64,000 bases of DNA from Trileptium ribeirensis (GCA_030248225.1 JASANE010025077.1:1-64000); one strand, 5' to 3'. Positions 1 through 10,967 are shown, numbered from the stretch's first letter. Notes: generated by a model not told the origin, from the sequence alone. Numbers and translations: made by a program.

Positions 1-237
1 GAATGCCAGTGTGAATTTGAACCCGAACCAACGCCATATCAACTGAATTTGTTACAAACGAACCGAACACCTGCAGGAGTATTGCCGCAAGCGACCGGGT
101 CGTGGGGCGACAATGGAGAGTACAACGCAATTGACAGCGAACTAACTAAAACAGTGGAAGTAGGGCGTAACATGGAACAAATTAACTCTAAAACCGAACG
201 GCGCTCGGTTTCACTGTCTGCGACCCCTGGAACCTAA
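1..237 (+). CDS. 3' end of an upstream retroelement ORF (Gag-like candidate)
   Basis: Frame 1 is open from the window edge to a TAA at 235-237, immediately followed by TGA. The product is polar, rich in Q, T, N and E, and has no CCHC knuckle or other motif I recognise. It overlaps the next ORF (open from 164, in a different frame) by about 70 nt. Its position, directly upstream of an env/pol block, makes it the likely end of a gag-type ORF whose body lies outside the window, but there is no sequence signature for Gag. The ATG at 173 and the leucine codon at 49 are both internal to the open frame, so the true start is off the left edge. Confidence 0.4.
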   Translation, partial: ECQCEFEPEPTPYQLNLLQTNRTPAGVLPQATGSWGDNGEYNAIDSELTKTVEVGRNMEQINSKTERRSVSLSATPGT

Positions 238-382
238 TGACGATCTGATAGTACCAGCTGAACAGGCCACGCACCCACTAAGCACACAGACCAATACACA
301 GTACAATCTTGATCTCGCGCTACGGAAGATATTTGCGAAGGGTCCTACTGAAGAAAAGGTAGAGCCCTTAATCCTACAGGGA

Positions 383-3300
383 TTGCCCAACGAGGAGCGA
401 TTAATATTACTGGGTCCAGAATCCGAGTTCGCACCCACAATCATAACTTTGGGACCAGGGAAAGTTCCCCGCTATTCATTCATACCCCCTCGCCTACGCC
501 CAGGAAGCGAACAGGTACTCGCTATGGCCTTGTTTTATCGAAGAGTCATCGCTGTGTCGGAGCGGATATGCCATGCCCACCAGTTGCTCATGATCAGGGT
601 AGCTGGAACGGCCCCACTGGAGCGACGGCGGGACGCTGCCGTTGTGTCCGGGCTGTTAGGGTTCGCATCTCCGTTCTTGCACACTATGGTCGGGATCCAT
701 GTCAGCAGTAGCATGGTGAGACACCTCGAGGGCTTGCTGGAATTAGTGGCCCGGGTGTTAAACTCAATGAGTATTACTGAGGCCATTACTGAAATATACC
801 GCTCTCAAATTCCTATCCTTCAAACATGCCAGGCGTGCGAGGGACAACACACCACCAATTTTATACCCACCCGCGGTTGCACTTTCATCACCTATCACGG
901 CGAGTGGGACTACACAGGAAATTTATCTGCCGAGTATGGCATCATCCGGCGTAACGGGACTATTACCATCCAACCAAGTCGCACATATGGGTTGCACACA
1001 GCTTCTGAGCTGACCGCATACAGGGAAGCTAACTTAGAATGGTTAGAAATTGTGATCAGTGCACCATACTTGCTGGACCACCTCGTTACCGAATATGGCG
1101 AATCCGGTCCCATTGCACCGGTGCTGTCAATTGAACACATCGTATATGTAGTCATAGCGAATGCTATTTTTAAGCAAGTAGACAGCGTGCAGAAACGCGA
1201 AGAACTGCTATACCTGAGACTATTATGGTTGCGTCAGCCCGCACAAAATATCTGGCAAGCTGATCCGGACGACGACATGGACGCGGGCTCGATTGTCAAC
1301 CCGGACGCGGACATAACATTCATCGACGAGGAGGAGCTCGAGAGCGAGTTGAGCACAGCGCCCAGTGATATGAGCGAGGACGAATTTAACATACCCGCCA
1401 TCATAACGCTCGACTCAGACGACGTGGTTTCCGAACTCGACTCACTCCCAGACCATGATAACCTCAACGACGAACCATATTTTGACATGGCCGAGGGCAG
1501 CCGAGCAATACTGACCAGGTCGGTACGGCCCCTCTCAAACCGACTAAGCCAACGATATGCAGCAGCTGCAGAGTTGTGGAACCGAGGGGTTAGATTCGTG
1601 GGATTAGTAATTTTCCTGCTTATCGTTCAACAAATGGGTCAAACCCAGGCAATCGCCACGCCATTTTCGGACCAGGTAGCACGCTTAGGAGCCATGGTTA
1701 ACCAACAAGTAGGCACCTTGATCGAACCACAGGGTCTGGTAATAACAGCCGCGCGATCCACTTTTCTGCCGATCGTTTTGCGATTGTCCCTAGATGGGTT
1801 ACAACCGAGCAGGCAAGCAACCGGTATGGCGTGGTGTGTCTACACCCCCAGGGGTAAACCATGCCTGGGGAACTGTTGCCCCAACCCGAATTGTACTACC
1901 ATGCCGGATCTACAGCGTAAAATTCAAGAGTTGGAGCGAGAACTAAGGAGCACATATCAAGGCGTGCTAGATACAAGTTATTATATGGCTCTAATGCGTG
2001 AATATTGCGAAGCGAATGTTCATTTTTGTGAAGAACCCAAGGCTCGTAAGAAAAGGTTCCTCGCCGCCCTAGCTGGAGCTGCTGGCGTAGTTACAGGATT
2101 TCTAGGGGTAGGGGTAGCCTTTACAAATGCAGTGCATTTAAAGGACCTGAATAAACAGGTAATAGCATTATCTAAGGAAATGCGAAATACTTACAGTGTG
2201 GCCCAGGGCAACTCGCGAGCAATTTTGAAATTAACACGCGCCAATGAGGAACTTTACTCTTTCTTGCACCATGAGATGCAGGAAGTGGTTGGCATGATAG
2301 AGCAAGTTAGGTGCCAGGAACAACGCTACGTGACCAAGGTACACCGCGAATTGGTAAACCATATGTTTCGCACTAGCCTGCGCTCCTCGGTCGACGCCGT
2401 CATGGAAGCCATGATGAGCGGACAGCTGTCACCCAAGGTAGCGGATGCCGCGACACTAAAGCGTTTATTTGAAAAGGATCCAAGAATAGGGCAAACCACA
2501 CTGCTACGCGAGCCGGCGTTGGCCTACCAGTTCGGGCAAATTTACCCAGTGCACATTGACCTGGGCACGTTCAAGTTTGCGTTCATCTTGAGGGTACCGC
2601 TGGTTACGTCGGACGACGTCCAGCCCTATTTTCGGATCTACAACGTTGGTTGGAATGTACCAGAGCGTAGCGCGCACATGAGACTACCTCTGCCGGAGTA
2701 TGCCACACGAGTTGAACAGGCACGGTATGAGGTGTTGAACTTGCACGCATGCAACACGCGACCTGGCATCGCTTTTTGTGAGGTTCACGCTTTAGCCACT
2801 GACCATTCATCACGCTGTTTGGATTGGATCATTATGGGCGAAGACGCTCCAGAAGACACACGCCGCATATGCAGGAACAGCGCGTTGGTTGGACCAATGG
2901 TCAACCATACCGATGTGTATACCACTGCGCAAGGAGTATTAATCCGAACCGCTGAGCCCAAGGCAGTAGTCTCCAAGCAGAAGCATTTAAGTCACGTGAC
3001 CCGCGGAGAAACCATCCAAATACCAGAAAATGGAGTGCTATGGCTATCGCACAGCAATGACACTCAACTAATGGTCGGACCACTAATGCTCGCTAGCACA
3101 TTAGACGCTCAGGAGGTCACCGTTAACATCGGACCCAACATCACCATACATGACTTCCCAGATGTTCCTCTTCGACCCATCACTTGGAGCTCATTAGAAC
3201 ACGCCAAGGCTACCAACTTACAGGTCCAACGGATAGCTGATGAGCAGCTAAAGAAGGTGATTGACTTCCCATACATTACGACAACAGGAGTAGCTCCTTA

Positions 3301-3712
3301 CTTTTGGATGCTTGTCGTGCTAGTAATTGTAGGTATAGGGGCGATAATTTACTTTAGGAAGAAAGCGGGTTTCTGCCCGAAGTGCATAAAAGGACGCGTA
3401 CAGCGTTGGTGGAGACAATGCCCGTGTGGTCAAACAAACCCAAAGAGACTTGAACTGAACATCAAAACCGGGAACGAGTATGGTACTCCAGATGCAGTCC
3501 GGCCTACAGTCTCAGCTCCAGCCGCTTCCACGGAACACTTGGAATTGCGGACATTGAGCCCTCGCCGATCGGCTCGACTAAATAACCCTAATGAGGACGA
3601 GGACGTTGTTCTGGTGGAACCTACGGAACTATTTGCAGTATCCGAGCGTGCTCAACGTAGGGACATCGTACAGTATCTTACCATCGGCAAGTCAATGCCA
3701 TGCAGCACATAG
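383..3712 (+). CDS. env: Retroelement ORF with envelope-like fusion glycoprotein, located 5' of pol
   Basis: An intact ORF of about 1,100 codons; the frame is open back to 164 and the first ATG is at 524. Residue numbers here count from 383. Residues 1-400 are soluble-looking and end in an acidic D/E/S-rich tract (about 305-370). Residues 403-423 are strongly hydrophobic and could act as an internal signal or anchor. A cysteine-rich patch follows (about 490-515), then a furin-type RKKR site at 555-558. Directly after it comes an A/G/V/F-rich stretch of about 25 residues like a fusion peptide, then a heptad-rich helical region. A second membrane span lies at about 973-990, followed by a basic, Cys-containing tail. 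This is the plan of class-I retroviral or errantivirus/baculovirus-F-like envelope proteins. NxS/T sites occur in the ectodomain. The stop overlaps the protease ATG by 13 nt. Receptor binding and function are unknown. The N-terminal 400 residues might be Gag-derived, but I recognise no capsid or zinc-knuckle motif. Confidence 0.75.
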   Translation: MPNEERLILLGPESEFAPTIITLGPGKVPRYSFIPPRLRPGSEQVLAMALFYRRVIAVSERICHAHQLLMIRVAGTAPLERRRDAAVVSGLLGFASPFLHTMVGIHVSSSMVRHLEGLLELVARVLNSMSITEAITEIYRSQIPILQTCQACEGQHTTNFIPTRGCTFITYHGEWDYTGNLSAEYGIIRRNGTITIQPSRTYGLHTASELTAYREANLEWLEIVISAPYLLDHLVTEYGESGPIAPVLSIEHIVYVVIANAIFKQVDSVQKREELLYLRLLWLRQPAQNIWQADPDDDMDAGSIVNPDADITFIDEEELESELSTAPSDMSEDEFNIPAIITLDSDDVVSELDSLPDHDNLNDEPYFDMAEGSRAILTRSVRPLSNRLSQRYAAAAELWNRGVRFVGLVIFLLIVQQMGQTQAIATPFSDQVARLGAMVNQQVGTLIEPQGLVITAARSTFLPIVLRLSLDGLQPSRQATGMAWCVYTPRGKPCLGNCCPNPNCTTMPDLQRKIQELERELRSTYQGVLDTSYYMALMREYCEANVHFCEEPKARKKRFLAALAGAAGVVTGFLGVGVAFTNAVHLKDLNKQVIALSKEMRNTYSVAQGNSRAILKLTRANEELYSFLHHEMQEVVGMIEQVRCQEQRYVTKVHRELVNHMFRTSLRSSVDAVMEAMMSGQLSPKVADAATLKRLFEKDPRIGQTTLLREPALAYQFGQIYPVHIDLGTFKFAFILRVPLVTSDDVQPYFRIYNVGWNVPERSAHMRLPLPEYATRVEQARYEVLNLHACNTRPGIAFCEVHALATDHSSRCLDWIIMGEDAPEDTRRICRNSALVGPMVNHTDVYTTAQGVLIRTAEPKAVVSKQKHLSHVTRGETIQIPENGVLWLSHSNDTQLMVGPLMLASTLDAQEVTVNIGPNITIHDFPDVPLRPITWSSLEHAKATNLQVQRIADEQLKKVIDFPYITTTGVAPYFWMLVVLVIVGIGAIIYFRKKAGFCPKCIKGRVQRWWRQCPCGQTNPKRLELNIKTGNEYGTPDAVRPTVSAPAASTEHLELRTLSPRRSARLNNPNEDEDVVLVEPTELFAVSERAQRRDIVQYLTIGKSMPCST

Positions 3713-4107
3713 ACGCACCGTTGCTCATTAACGCTTTCATTTACCGGACACCAGTCCTCACGTTGATCGATACAGGCGCGGACGTCTCTATCGTATCACA
3801 ACATCTGGTGAGCAAGCTAGGTCTTCAGCCCCGCCCAGACGACTCGACGCGGATAGTATCGGCCACCAAACAGGAATTAGCATTGGACGGTAGCGTAAGT
3901 GTACCCTTATCGATTGGACCTATTAAGGTGCAAACGGAGTTCTTCGTTACCCAAACCGCTCCGTACCATTGCATTTTAGGAACAAATTTCTTGTCGCAGC
4001 TGCCGAAATGCATCATAAATTTTCGAGAGCGCTGTCTAGAAATTGGTATAGACGAGGAAGAAGCTAAAATACCCTTCGCCGGCTTAGAACGCTATGACCC
4101 CCCTTAA
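3700..4107 (+). CDS. Retroviral-type aspartic protease domain
   Basis: A 135-residue ORF starting at an ATG that overlaps the end of the env-like ORF by 13 nt. The active-site motif LIDTGADVS is at residues 22-30 and a flap/C-terminal ILGTNFL motif sits near residue 90, the usual spacing in Ty3/Gypsy and retroviral proteases. In an active element it would process the polyproteins. The ORF stops at 4105-4107 just after a run of six C residues. The next reading frame (from 4113) continues without delay in the frame that one more base would give, so the stop looks like a homopolymer indel and not the natural end of the protease. Confidence 0.85.
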   Translation: MQHIDAPLLINAFIYRTPVLTLIDTGADVSIVSQHLVSKLGLQPRPDDSTRIVSATKQELALDGSVSVPLSIGPIKVQTEFFVTQTAPYHCILGTNFLSQLPKCIINFRERCLEIGIDEEEAKIPFAGLERYDPP

Positions 4108-4112
4108 TAGCG

Positions 4113-4406
4113 GTGATGTGCAGAAAACTCACCACCATCGAACCAAATACAGAAACGTTTATCAACGCCATTCCCGAAATTGCTGACACAGGCGTAGGAC
4201 CCGCTCTATTTGTCCCCGCTCCCGAAATGACGGATATCGCAATGGCACACGCACTGGTGCTCAGAAGTCAGCGGACCATACCAATCGCAGTAATAAATTT
4301 TGGCAACACACCGGTCACCCTATACTCGGGACAAACTATCGGACACATAGAGGTCATGAGCAATCCAACTATACAATTCCTTTTAAGGATACGAATCAAA
4401 ATTTGA
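4113..4406 (+). pseudogene. Pol spacer between protease and reverse transcriptase
   Basis: A 97-residue fragment containing a short G-x-x-IG-like segment (SGQTIGHIE), as often found between protease and reverse transcriptase in Ty3/Gypsy polyproteins. It is separated from the protease by a frameshift at the C run (about 4098-4104) and from the following RT frame by another near the A run at about 4397-4402. It has no independent start worth proposing. The function of this linker in the family is poorly defined. Confidence 0.6.
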
Positions 4407-4915
4407 TACGATATGAGGAACATAAGGAGGCCAAACAACTAAACCATATCACTACCCACCCCGAGAGAATTATCGAGCACATCGAGGCAGGCAAGCGCGC
4501 CATTGATCATGAGCGGGCTCAAACTGTATTGAGTAAAATAGATTTCGACAGGACACTACTATCACCCTTCGAATTAAAACAACTGAAAACCGCAATTGCT
4601 GAAAATGCAGACGTATTCAGCACACATGATTTTGACCTTGGACGATACACGGAACATCGACATCGCATAGAAACCGGGGACGCAAAGCCAATCAAACAAG
4701 CACCGTATAGGCTAGCGCATTCCTTACGCGAACCACTTAGGGAAGAACTGAATAGCATGCTAGACGCAGGCCTCATAGCCCCATCGAGTTCACCTTGGGA
4801 GATCCCCAATAGTCTATGTAACAAAGAGCGATGGCTCTCTCCGACTCTGCGTCGACTTTCGAAAGGTCAACACAGTAGCAGAACAAGACGCGTATCCACT
4901 GCCACGCATAGATGA
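4403..4915 (+). pseudogene. pol: Reverse transcriptase N-terminal part (fingers), frameshifted
   Basis: Carries the Ty3/Gypsy RT entry motif (KPIKQAPYR) followed by a helical stretch and the SPW motif that normally leads into the lysine and DxR box. Just after SPW (about 4800-4805) the frame changes. From there the conserved RT sequence is read in the frame of the next ORF, while the continuation in this frame is nonsense. The break falls inside the fingers domain, so no functional RT could be made without frame correction. Confidence 0.8.
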
Positions 4916-4943
4916 TATACTAGGATGTCTCAGGAATACGAAA

Positions 4944-7322
4944 TTGATGTCCAGTTTGGACCTAAATAAGGGATTTTGGCAGTTAGAATTAGATCCCGAA
5001 ACTAAAGATAAAACCTCTTTTGTGACGGTACACGGACAGTATGAGTATAACGTCCTGCCGTTCGGTCTAAATTCATCGCCCGGAGCCTTTCAGCGTTGCA
5101 TGTCAATGATTTTGAAGGGACTTGAGTGGGAAAAATGCCTAATATACATCGATGACATACTAGTCTTCTCACCATCATTCGAGGCCCATCTGGCAGACCT
5201 GATTCGGGTTTTCGATCGTTTTCGCAAAGCAAATTTAAAACTCAAACCCTCAAAGTGTCATTTCGGACGAGGCAGCCTCAAGTATTTAGGACACATAATT
5301 AGTACCGAAGGCGTCAAACCAGACCCAGAAAAGGCAATAGCCATAGAGGAATTTAAACGTCCGGAAACGTTGAAACAACTCCAGAGTTTCTTAGGGCTTG
5401 TAGGGTACTACCATAAATTCATCCAAAATTACTCGGACATCTGCGAACCATTAAATGAACTAAAACGTAAGGATACAGAATTCAGATGGACCCCTAGATG
5501 CGAGGAAGCTTTTAAAAAACTGAAACAAGCATTACTAGATGAACCGGTCCTAATTCACCCTGATTTCACGCAACCGTTTATCCTGCAAACGGACGCTTCC
5601 GGATATGCTATGGGTGCAGTGCTATCCCAGAAAACTAAGCAAGGAATCAAACCCATTGCATACGCTAGTAAGGCCCTCCTTGATTATCAACGCAGGTATC
5701 CCGCAATAGAAACCGAAGCTCTTGCTATTAGATGGGCTGCATTGCATTTCAAGCATTACCTTGTAGGGCACAAGTTTCACGTCGAAACCGACCACAAACC
5801 ACTCAAAACCCTGTTTGACAAACCACCCAGAAACTCACGCTTGTCCCAATGGCGAAGTGAGCTATTGCTTGAGTTTGGAGGGTTCGAAATATTATATAGG
5901 CCAGGTAAGGAAAATGGCAACGCAGATGCCCTATCACGCGATCCCAGATACGACCCATCTGTGGTCGAGGAATTAAGTGACACCTACGAAGTCCTTATGA
6001 TGGGCCGAGGACGACCCACCGGACCTCGCCCGCCAACAACCTGCGCAGCATGGGATCAATCGCATCTGCCGTATCCCGTACGCACGGTAGCACCGCTCGC
6101 AACCGGCGCGCCAACCCCTACAACGGGAAGCCCAATAGCTCCTCCAGGTCAACCAAATCCTGAAGCAATCCCATCGCAACTAGTCCCCGACACGCAAATA
6201 ATTACAGTACCCCCAGCCACGCTGACCCAACAGGCAGCCACGCTAAGTGCTATCCCAATAAGGATGGATCCAGGAGAAACCCCAGTGATGTCGGTCCGTA
6301 CAACCACTATCTCGGGTTCTGACGGCAGACCTCAGGCTCGAGGACCCAAAAGACCGTTTCGCACCGAATCAGGGACAATGGGCTTAAGAGCAACCACACT
6401 ACCACCAGAACAAGAATTTGACAGGCTTATGAAACTAATGATGCACTATGAAACCGAGATATTACCAACCGTCCGAATTGAGGACGCACAGGACACTCAT
6501 GAAAACATATATTTGCCATTCTTTTCGGACCTCCCAGATTTTAATTTGGTGCGACTCTTACCATATATCCAACGAAATGACCCCGAGTTGGGTCCAATTT
6601 GGTGGTATCTTTATAACAAAACTCGGCCTAAAGCCGAACTAGGGACGTTAAGGATAGAAATGCGAGCTCACTACTTTGAGTTGGCCGCAGACACCAAAAT
6701 ATTGTATATGCATCCCCTACAACCCGGGGACATAAATTACAAATTGTGTGTTCCGATTACACTAGTACAACAAATGCTCAAACATGAACATAATACCTTA
6801 TATGGAGGACATCCTGGCCGTGACCGGCTTATAGCTAAACTAAAACAGTTCTACTATTGGAAAGGTATGTCCGAACACGTACAACAATGGATCAGGCGAT
6901 GCACCCTATGCCAGTCCGCGAAGGACCCAATTTCTCGGATAACCACCGGATTGGGTAGGGTTCCGTTGGCAAATCAACCAATGTATCGTGTATTTGTAGA
7001 TATACTAGACATTCAGGTCAGGTCACAAGCCGGAAATCGCTATGTTATTGCATTCATAGACCAGTTCACAAAATTTGCAATAGCAGTGCCAATAAGGCAC
7101 CAGGACGCTCATACAGCTGCCCATATATTCCTGTATGAGGTAGTCAATAGGTATGGAGCTCCCAGGGAGCTCTATCCTGATCGAGGAGGTGCTTTTACTG
7201 CACACATGTTTGAAGAACTGTGTCAAGAAATGCAGATATTTCGGCACATGAGTCTAGCTTACCACCCCCAGGCAAACGGCGAAATTGAAAGATTCAATAG
7301 GACACTACTATACTTGTTATGA
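4944..7322 (+). pseudogene. pol: Reverse transcriptase - RNase H - integrase (main pol ORF), ends at premature TGA
   Basis: 792 residues. The RT palm has the catalytic YIDDILVF motif at residues 68-75, preceded by LPFGL and followed by the Ty3/Gypsy thumb motif FLGLVGYYHKFI. The RNase H domain starts with QTDASGYAMGA near residue 215. An S/T/P-rich linker of roughly 150 residues precedes the integrase. The integrase has an HHCC zinc finger (nt about 6780-6915) and the D,D,E catalytic core (Asp near 7000, Asp in DRGG near 7175, Glu in the GEIERFN motif near 7280). The ORF ends at TGA 7320-7322 inside the integrase. The same frame resumes right after it with recognisable integrase sequence, so this is a single nonsense change or a readthrough site. 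Together with the upstream shifts it marks the copy as inactive. Confidence 0.9.
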
Positions 7323-8519
7323 GTAAGTGTACCACAGGAAGACCACCACTCATGGGATGTATCCCTACCATTTTGCCTAATGGCCTATAATTCTTCGGTA
7401 CACACAGCGACAAAATACCCACCATTCCTGCTAATGCATGACTTTTACCCTAGGTTACCCGGAGAGTATGACACGCACAGTGCAGCCACTGGATACACAG
7501 GAGCACATTCCTATAGGGCCAACGCGCAGCGCTGGATGGCTTCTATTAGGGAGCGTGCTTACCAATCAATGAAAGCCGCTCAAGAATTAAATCGGCTAAG
7601 ATACGATAGACGAGCTCGCGAACCACGCTATCACACCGGGGAATTAGTTTGGGTTTATAGACACGACACTACACCAGGAACATCTAGGAAGCTCACGCCT
7701 CGATGTTGTGGACCATACGAAATATTAGGGATCACCCCGCCGTGCATGCGCGTACGAATGCATTCCAATCCAGAAGGCATGGCCCATGTCGTACATATTA
7801 ATAGAACTAAGCCATGCTTTAGGGCATTAGACCCAGTACCCAACGTGGGTGATTGGTTAGGCCAAGTACACGCTTCCGTACTAGAGCGAGGTCTAACTGA
7901 GGCAACCCAACGCATTATCGCTGATAGGGATTTCGTCACCGAGATAGAGCCGGTAGACGAAGTAGCCGTCCGCACCGTAAGAACAGCAGTCAGTGATAGT
8001 TCAGATACGGAAAGTATAGAAATGGGTGATCCTAACGACCCTAATTTCTATCGTCGAGCCTACGCTGAAATTGAAGCTGAGCAAGCAGCAGTAGAACATA
8101 TTGAGTATCGAACAGACGACTACGAACCGCAAAATCCAAGGACGGTCAGAAATCGGATTCCACTAACCGACCCGGATAGGGAAATAGAACCTTCCTGGCC
8201 ACCAATAGCACAAGAGCAGGTTACTAGTCAGGAGGCCTTTTCATACATACCAGAACCTGGTAGCCGAGACACGCAGGTAGAGTACGGACAACATACAGTG
8301 CCAGTGACCACGATGGAAAGAATAGTGGCTACCAGCGAGGAAGTCCCGTTTGGCGTACCAACAGTAGGTGTTGGAATACTCGAGGGACAACATTTCCACC
8401 CAGGAGATATCACGCTATCCACCACGCCACGCGGAGCTTCAGGCGGAATCGTCGTACCGGGACCATACACCTCAAGGGATCTACGCTACGCAATGATGGC
8501 AAGAAAGACTACAGTTTGA
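7323..8519 (+). pseudogene. pol: Integrase C-terminal domain and acidic tail
   Basis: In frame with the preceding pol ORF after its TGA; the first ATG is at 7380. It contains the AYNSSVH motif that closes Ty3/Gypsy integrase cores and a basic helical segment, then a chromatin/DNA-binding-type C-terminal module with the GPY signature (GPYEILGI, about nt 7707-7730) and VVHINRTKPC. The last 200 residues are acidic and T/P/E-rich and resemble nothing I can name. The ORF ends at 8517-8519. No envelope gene follows, consistent with env having been placed upstream of protease. Confidence 0.8.
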
Positions 8520-8692
8520 CGAGCCGATGGTGTCCCATTATTGTCGGCGGAACTTGCATGAGTGGGTGGACCGTTTAGTTAGGGACACCAAGCTAAGGCG
8601 CTTAACGCATTGAGGGCTAAGCTAAACACATGAAAGTAAAGCGAGGACCACACTGTAAGAGGATAGGTTATTGCGAGGCTTAACTGGAAGTT

Positions 8693-8815
8693 ATGAAGGA
8701 GCTCCAACTCAAACTAGGGACAGTGAGCGGCAGCGAAAACGCGAAGCGGAGCGATGCAAAATTCCTTAGGGAACGCTATTCGAAATTAGCTAAATCGGAA
8801 GCACTGCTAGTATAA
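8693..8815 (+). CDS. Small 40-codon ORF downstream of integrase
   Basis: ATG to TAA gives a 40-residue, highly charged, helix-prone peptide (starts MKELQLKLG, ends SEALLV). Its composition resembles genuine coding sequence more than its AT-rich surroundings. A 31-residue coding-looking stretch in another frame (about 8520-8613) precedes it. Together they may be the eroded remains of a 3' accessory gene of the retroelement, where env would normally lie. No homology is recognised. Confidence 0.25.
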   Translation: MKELQLKLGTVSGSENAKRSDAKFLRERYSKLAKSEALLV

Positions 8816-9711
8816 AACGACCCGAACCAATCTAACCTAGTACCGAAACTTAGGAGATATGAAATCTATTTGTCCTTCTACCCAAAGTTACAGATCCATG
8901 GAAACTTTGGAAATTTACAGGGAACTCCTGGGTCAGGCAACCTGGCAGTCCGGACCCTTTCCTGGGAGTGACCAAACGCAACCAAATCCTTGGAGGTACG
9001 TGCCAGTGTATATATATATTGCATTCATAATAAATGGTTATTACAGTATATATATTTATATTATACATAAACGGATGATTACAGTATTACTTAGATGGCC
9101 AGGTACAAGAAATTAACGCTAGATTAACCAGGGGAAAGAAAATCTTACATGATCTAAAACATTCCGACAATTTAGCCCATAAGGGAAAACTTCGAAAATT
9201 TCCGGAAAATAAGGGAGAAGGAGCGACGTTTTCTTGCGTATTAGATAACACTAAGTCGCCGTTCTGCCCTGAAATCTATAACCTTTTACTGGAATTTATA
9301 CAAATTTACTGAAACTTATCAAGTCTTACAAAAATTTATCGAAAATTTACCAAAATTTATCAAATTTTTTCGGAAATTCAGGAAATCTGGCAAATTTTTG
9401 TCCAAATTTTCCGCAAATTCTCTTAAATTTTCACGCATAATTTTAAAAAACCTTGGAAATTTTACGTTGAATTCATAACAATCCTCAAAATTTTCAAGCT
9501 GAAACCAAATAATGGGCTGTACATCTATGGATCTAAGGCGAAATTTTACTCATAACCATCTTTCCATGCGATTTACACTCTTACCTTCTTACCCTAAGTA
9601 AGGAGTCTAATAAATCCAAAAAATTTTAAGAGATGTAACAGCCCCAGTTTTCTAGAAAATAGTGGAACGTTAAAAGCATGCTAAATTCGCAGGAGAAATG
9701 GGAACGGACGA

Positions 9712-9842
9712 CCGGACACCGGCGGAGTGTGGCCTCTTGATAAAAGAATCATTGTGTAGTGTTATTACCATCGTTATAAAAATAAAATATTGTACTTCAT
9801 TTATACTGTATTTGTAAGGTCACACTCCACCGCCCGAAGGTG
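9712..9842. repeat. Imperfect inverted repeat with AATAAA in the loop
   Basis: The left arm near 9716-9735 (ACACCGGCGGAGTGTGGCCT) is matched in reverse complement by the right arm near 9817-9842 (AGGTCACACTCCACCGCCCG and following bases). The AT-rich loop of about 80 nt contains AATAAA. Such a hairpin next to a polyadenylation hexamer would fit an LTR R-region or 3' processing structure. Confidence 0.55.
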
Positions 9843-10958
9843 CCCGGGGTGATTTTGGCACCGAAATTGGAAGACAGATATCATAATTAGAGGTGTCAGG
9901 TCGATCCTCGACGGAAAATAGTTGACAAAATAATTTGTGCCTAAATTGTCTTGTATGTTAAATTATACTTGTTGTGCGGTGTTTATGGTACTTATTATGT
10001 ATGATATGCGTACGGGAAGGGGCATAAAATTGTGAGGACGAGTTTAAATTACCCATACTCAGGCCGAGCATGTTCAAATAAATCAAATTTTCGGGCAAAG
10101 GCAACTAAAATTTTGGATACCAATTTTTAAGACACTATTTTAGGGTGCGACACAAAAAATTCAATTTTTGGGGTTTCCCACAAATTCTGGAAAAACGGGG
10201 GTGACTGAGCCCTCTTGAGGACTCTACTGGGGTGTCAAATTGCCCCATCGGGTCTAAAAGTTCGGATCCCCTAAATACTTATGGACCCCCGAACAGGCGC
10301 TTAAGCCTCTAATTTTCTAAGCCTAAAAGGACACCCAAAATAATCTAAACTCCCCGATTTTTGGACCCCGGGACACTTATCGTGTTCTCCCCTAACTGTT
10401 TAGTCCAAAACCGGGGCCGCCTACCCCCTCGGGTCCGCTCAGGATCCCCTAAACTTAAGAGGCACACCAAAATTTTCTGTTTCGGGCGCCTAAATCGGCC
10501 TCTAGCAGGCCTCCTATAAGAGAAATATTAAATATTAAATTTTCATCAGTAGCCGGTCTGCCAGGGCATGATTCTGGTCCTGCCCCCGACCGCCTACTGT
10601 TTTTAGATCGCGAGATATCGGCAAAAATGTGCCGATATCCCAGTGAGAAAACGGCACTCTGAGCGCCGTTATATTTGGCTCCTAAATTTTTGCCGCACCG
10701 ACCAGCGGGCGGTTTTGTTTTCTTGGCGAGCCTCGGCCACATATAGTTGCTGGCCACGCTGTTGTTGTTGAGAGCCGCCAGGGGCTGATCTTATTTATAC
10801 ACATTCGCATATACGCTGAGTTGTTTTCTGCTTGTTTGTTCTGATTGTCGCCACTTTTAAATAGTTGCAATACACATATGTATATGTAGATGTCTTCTCA
10901 GTCTGGAAATTTACGCGTTTAGGACATATGGCAGCAAAGGAAGGGGGGTCGCGATCGC

Positions 10959-10967
10959 TATAAAAGG
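10959..10967 (+). promoter_or_regulatory. TATA box, putative LTR promoter
   Basis: TATAAAAGG follows a GC-rich GCGATCGC palindrome. About 25-30 nt downstream is GACCAGTCGAG, which resembles an arthropod-type initiator. It lies within the probable LTR, so I read it as the retroelement promoter; no host gene starts nearby. Confidence 0.45.
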
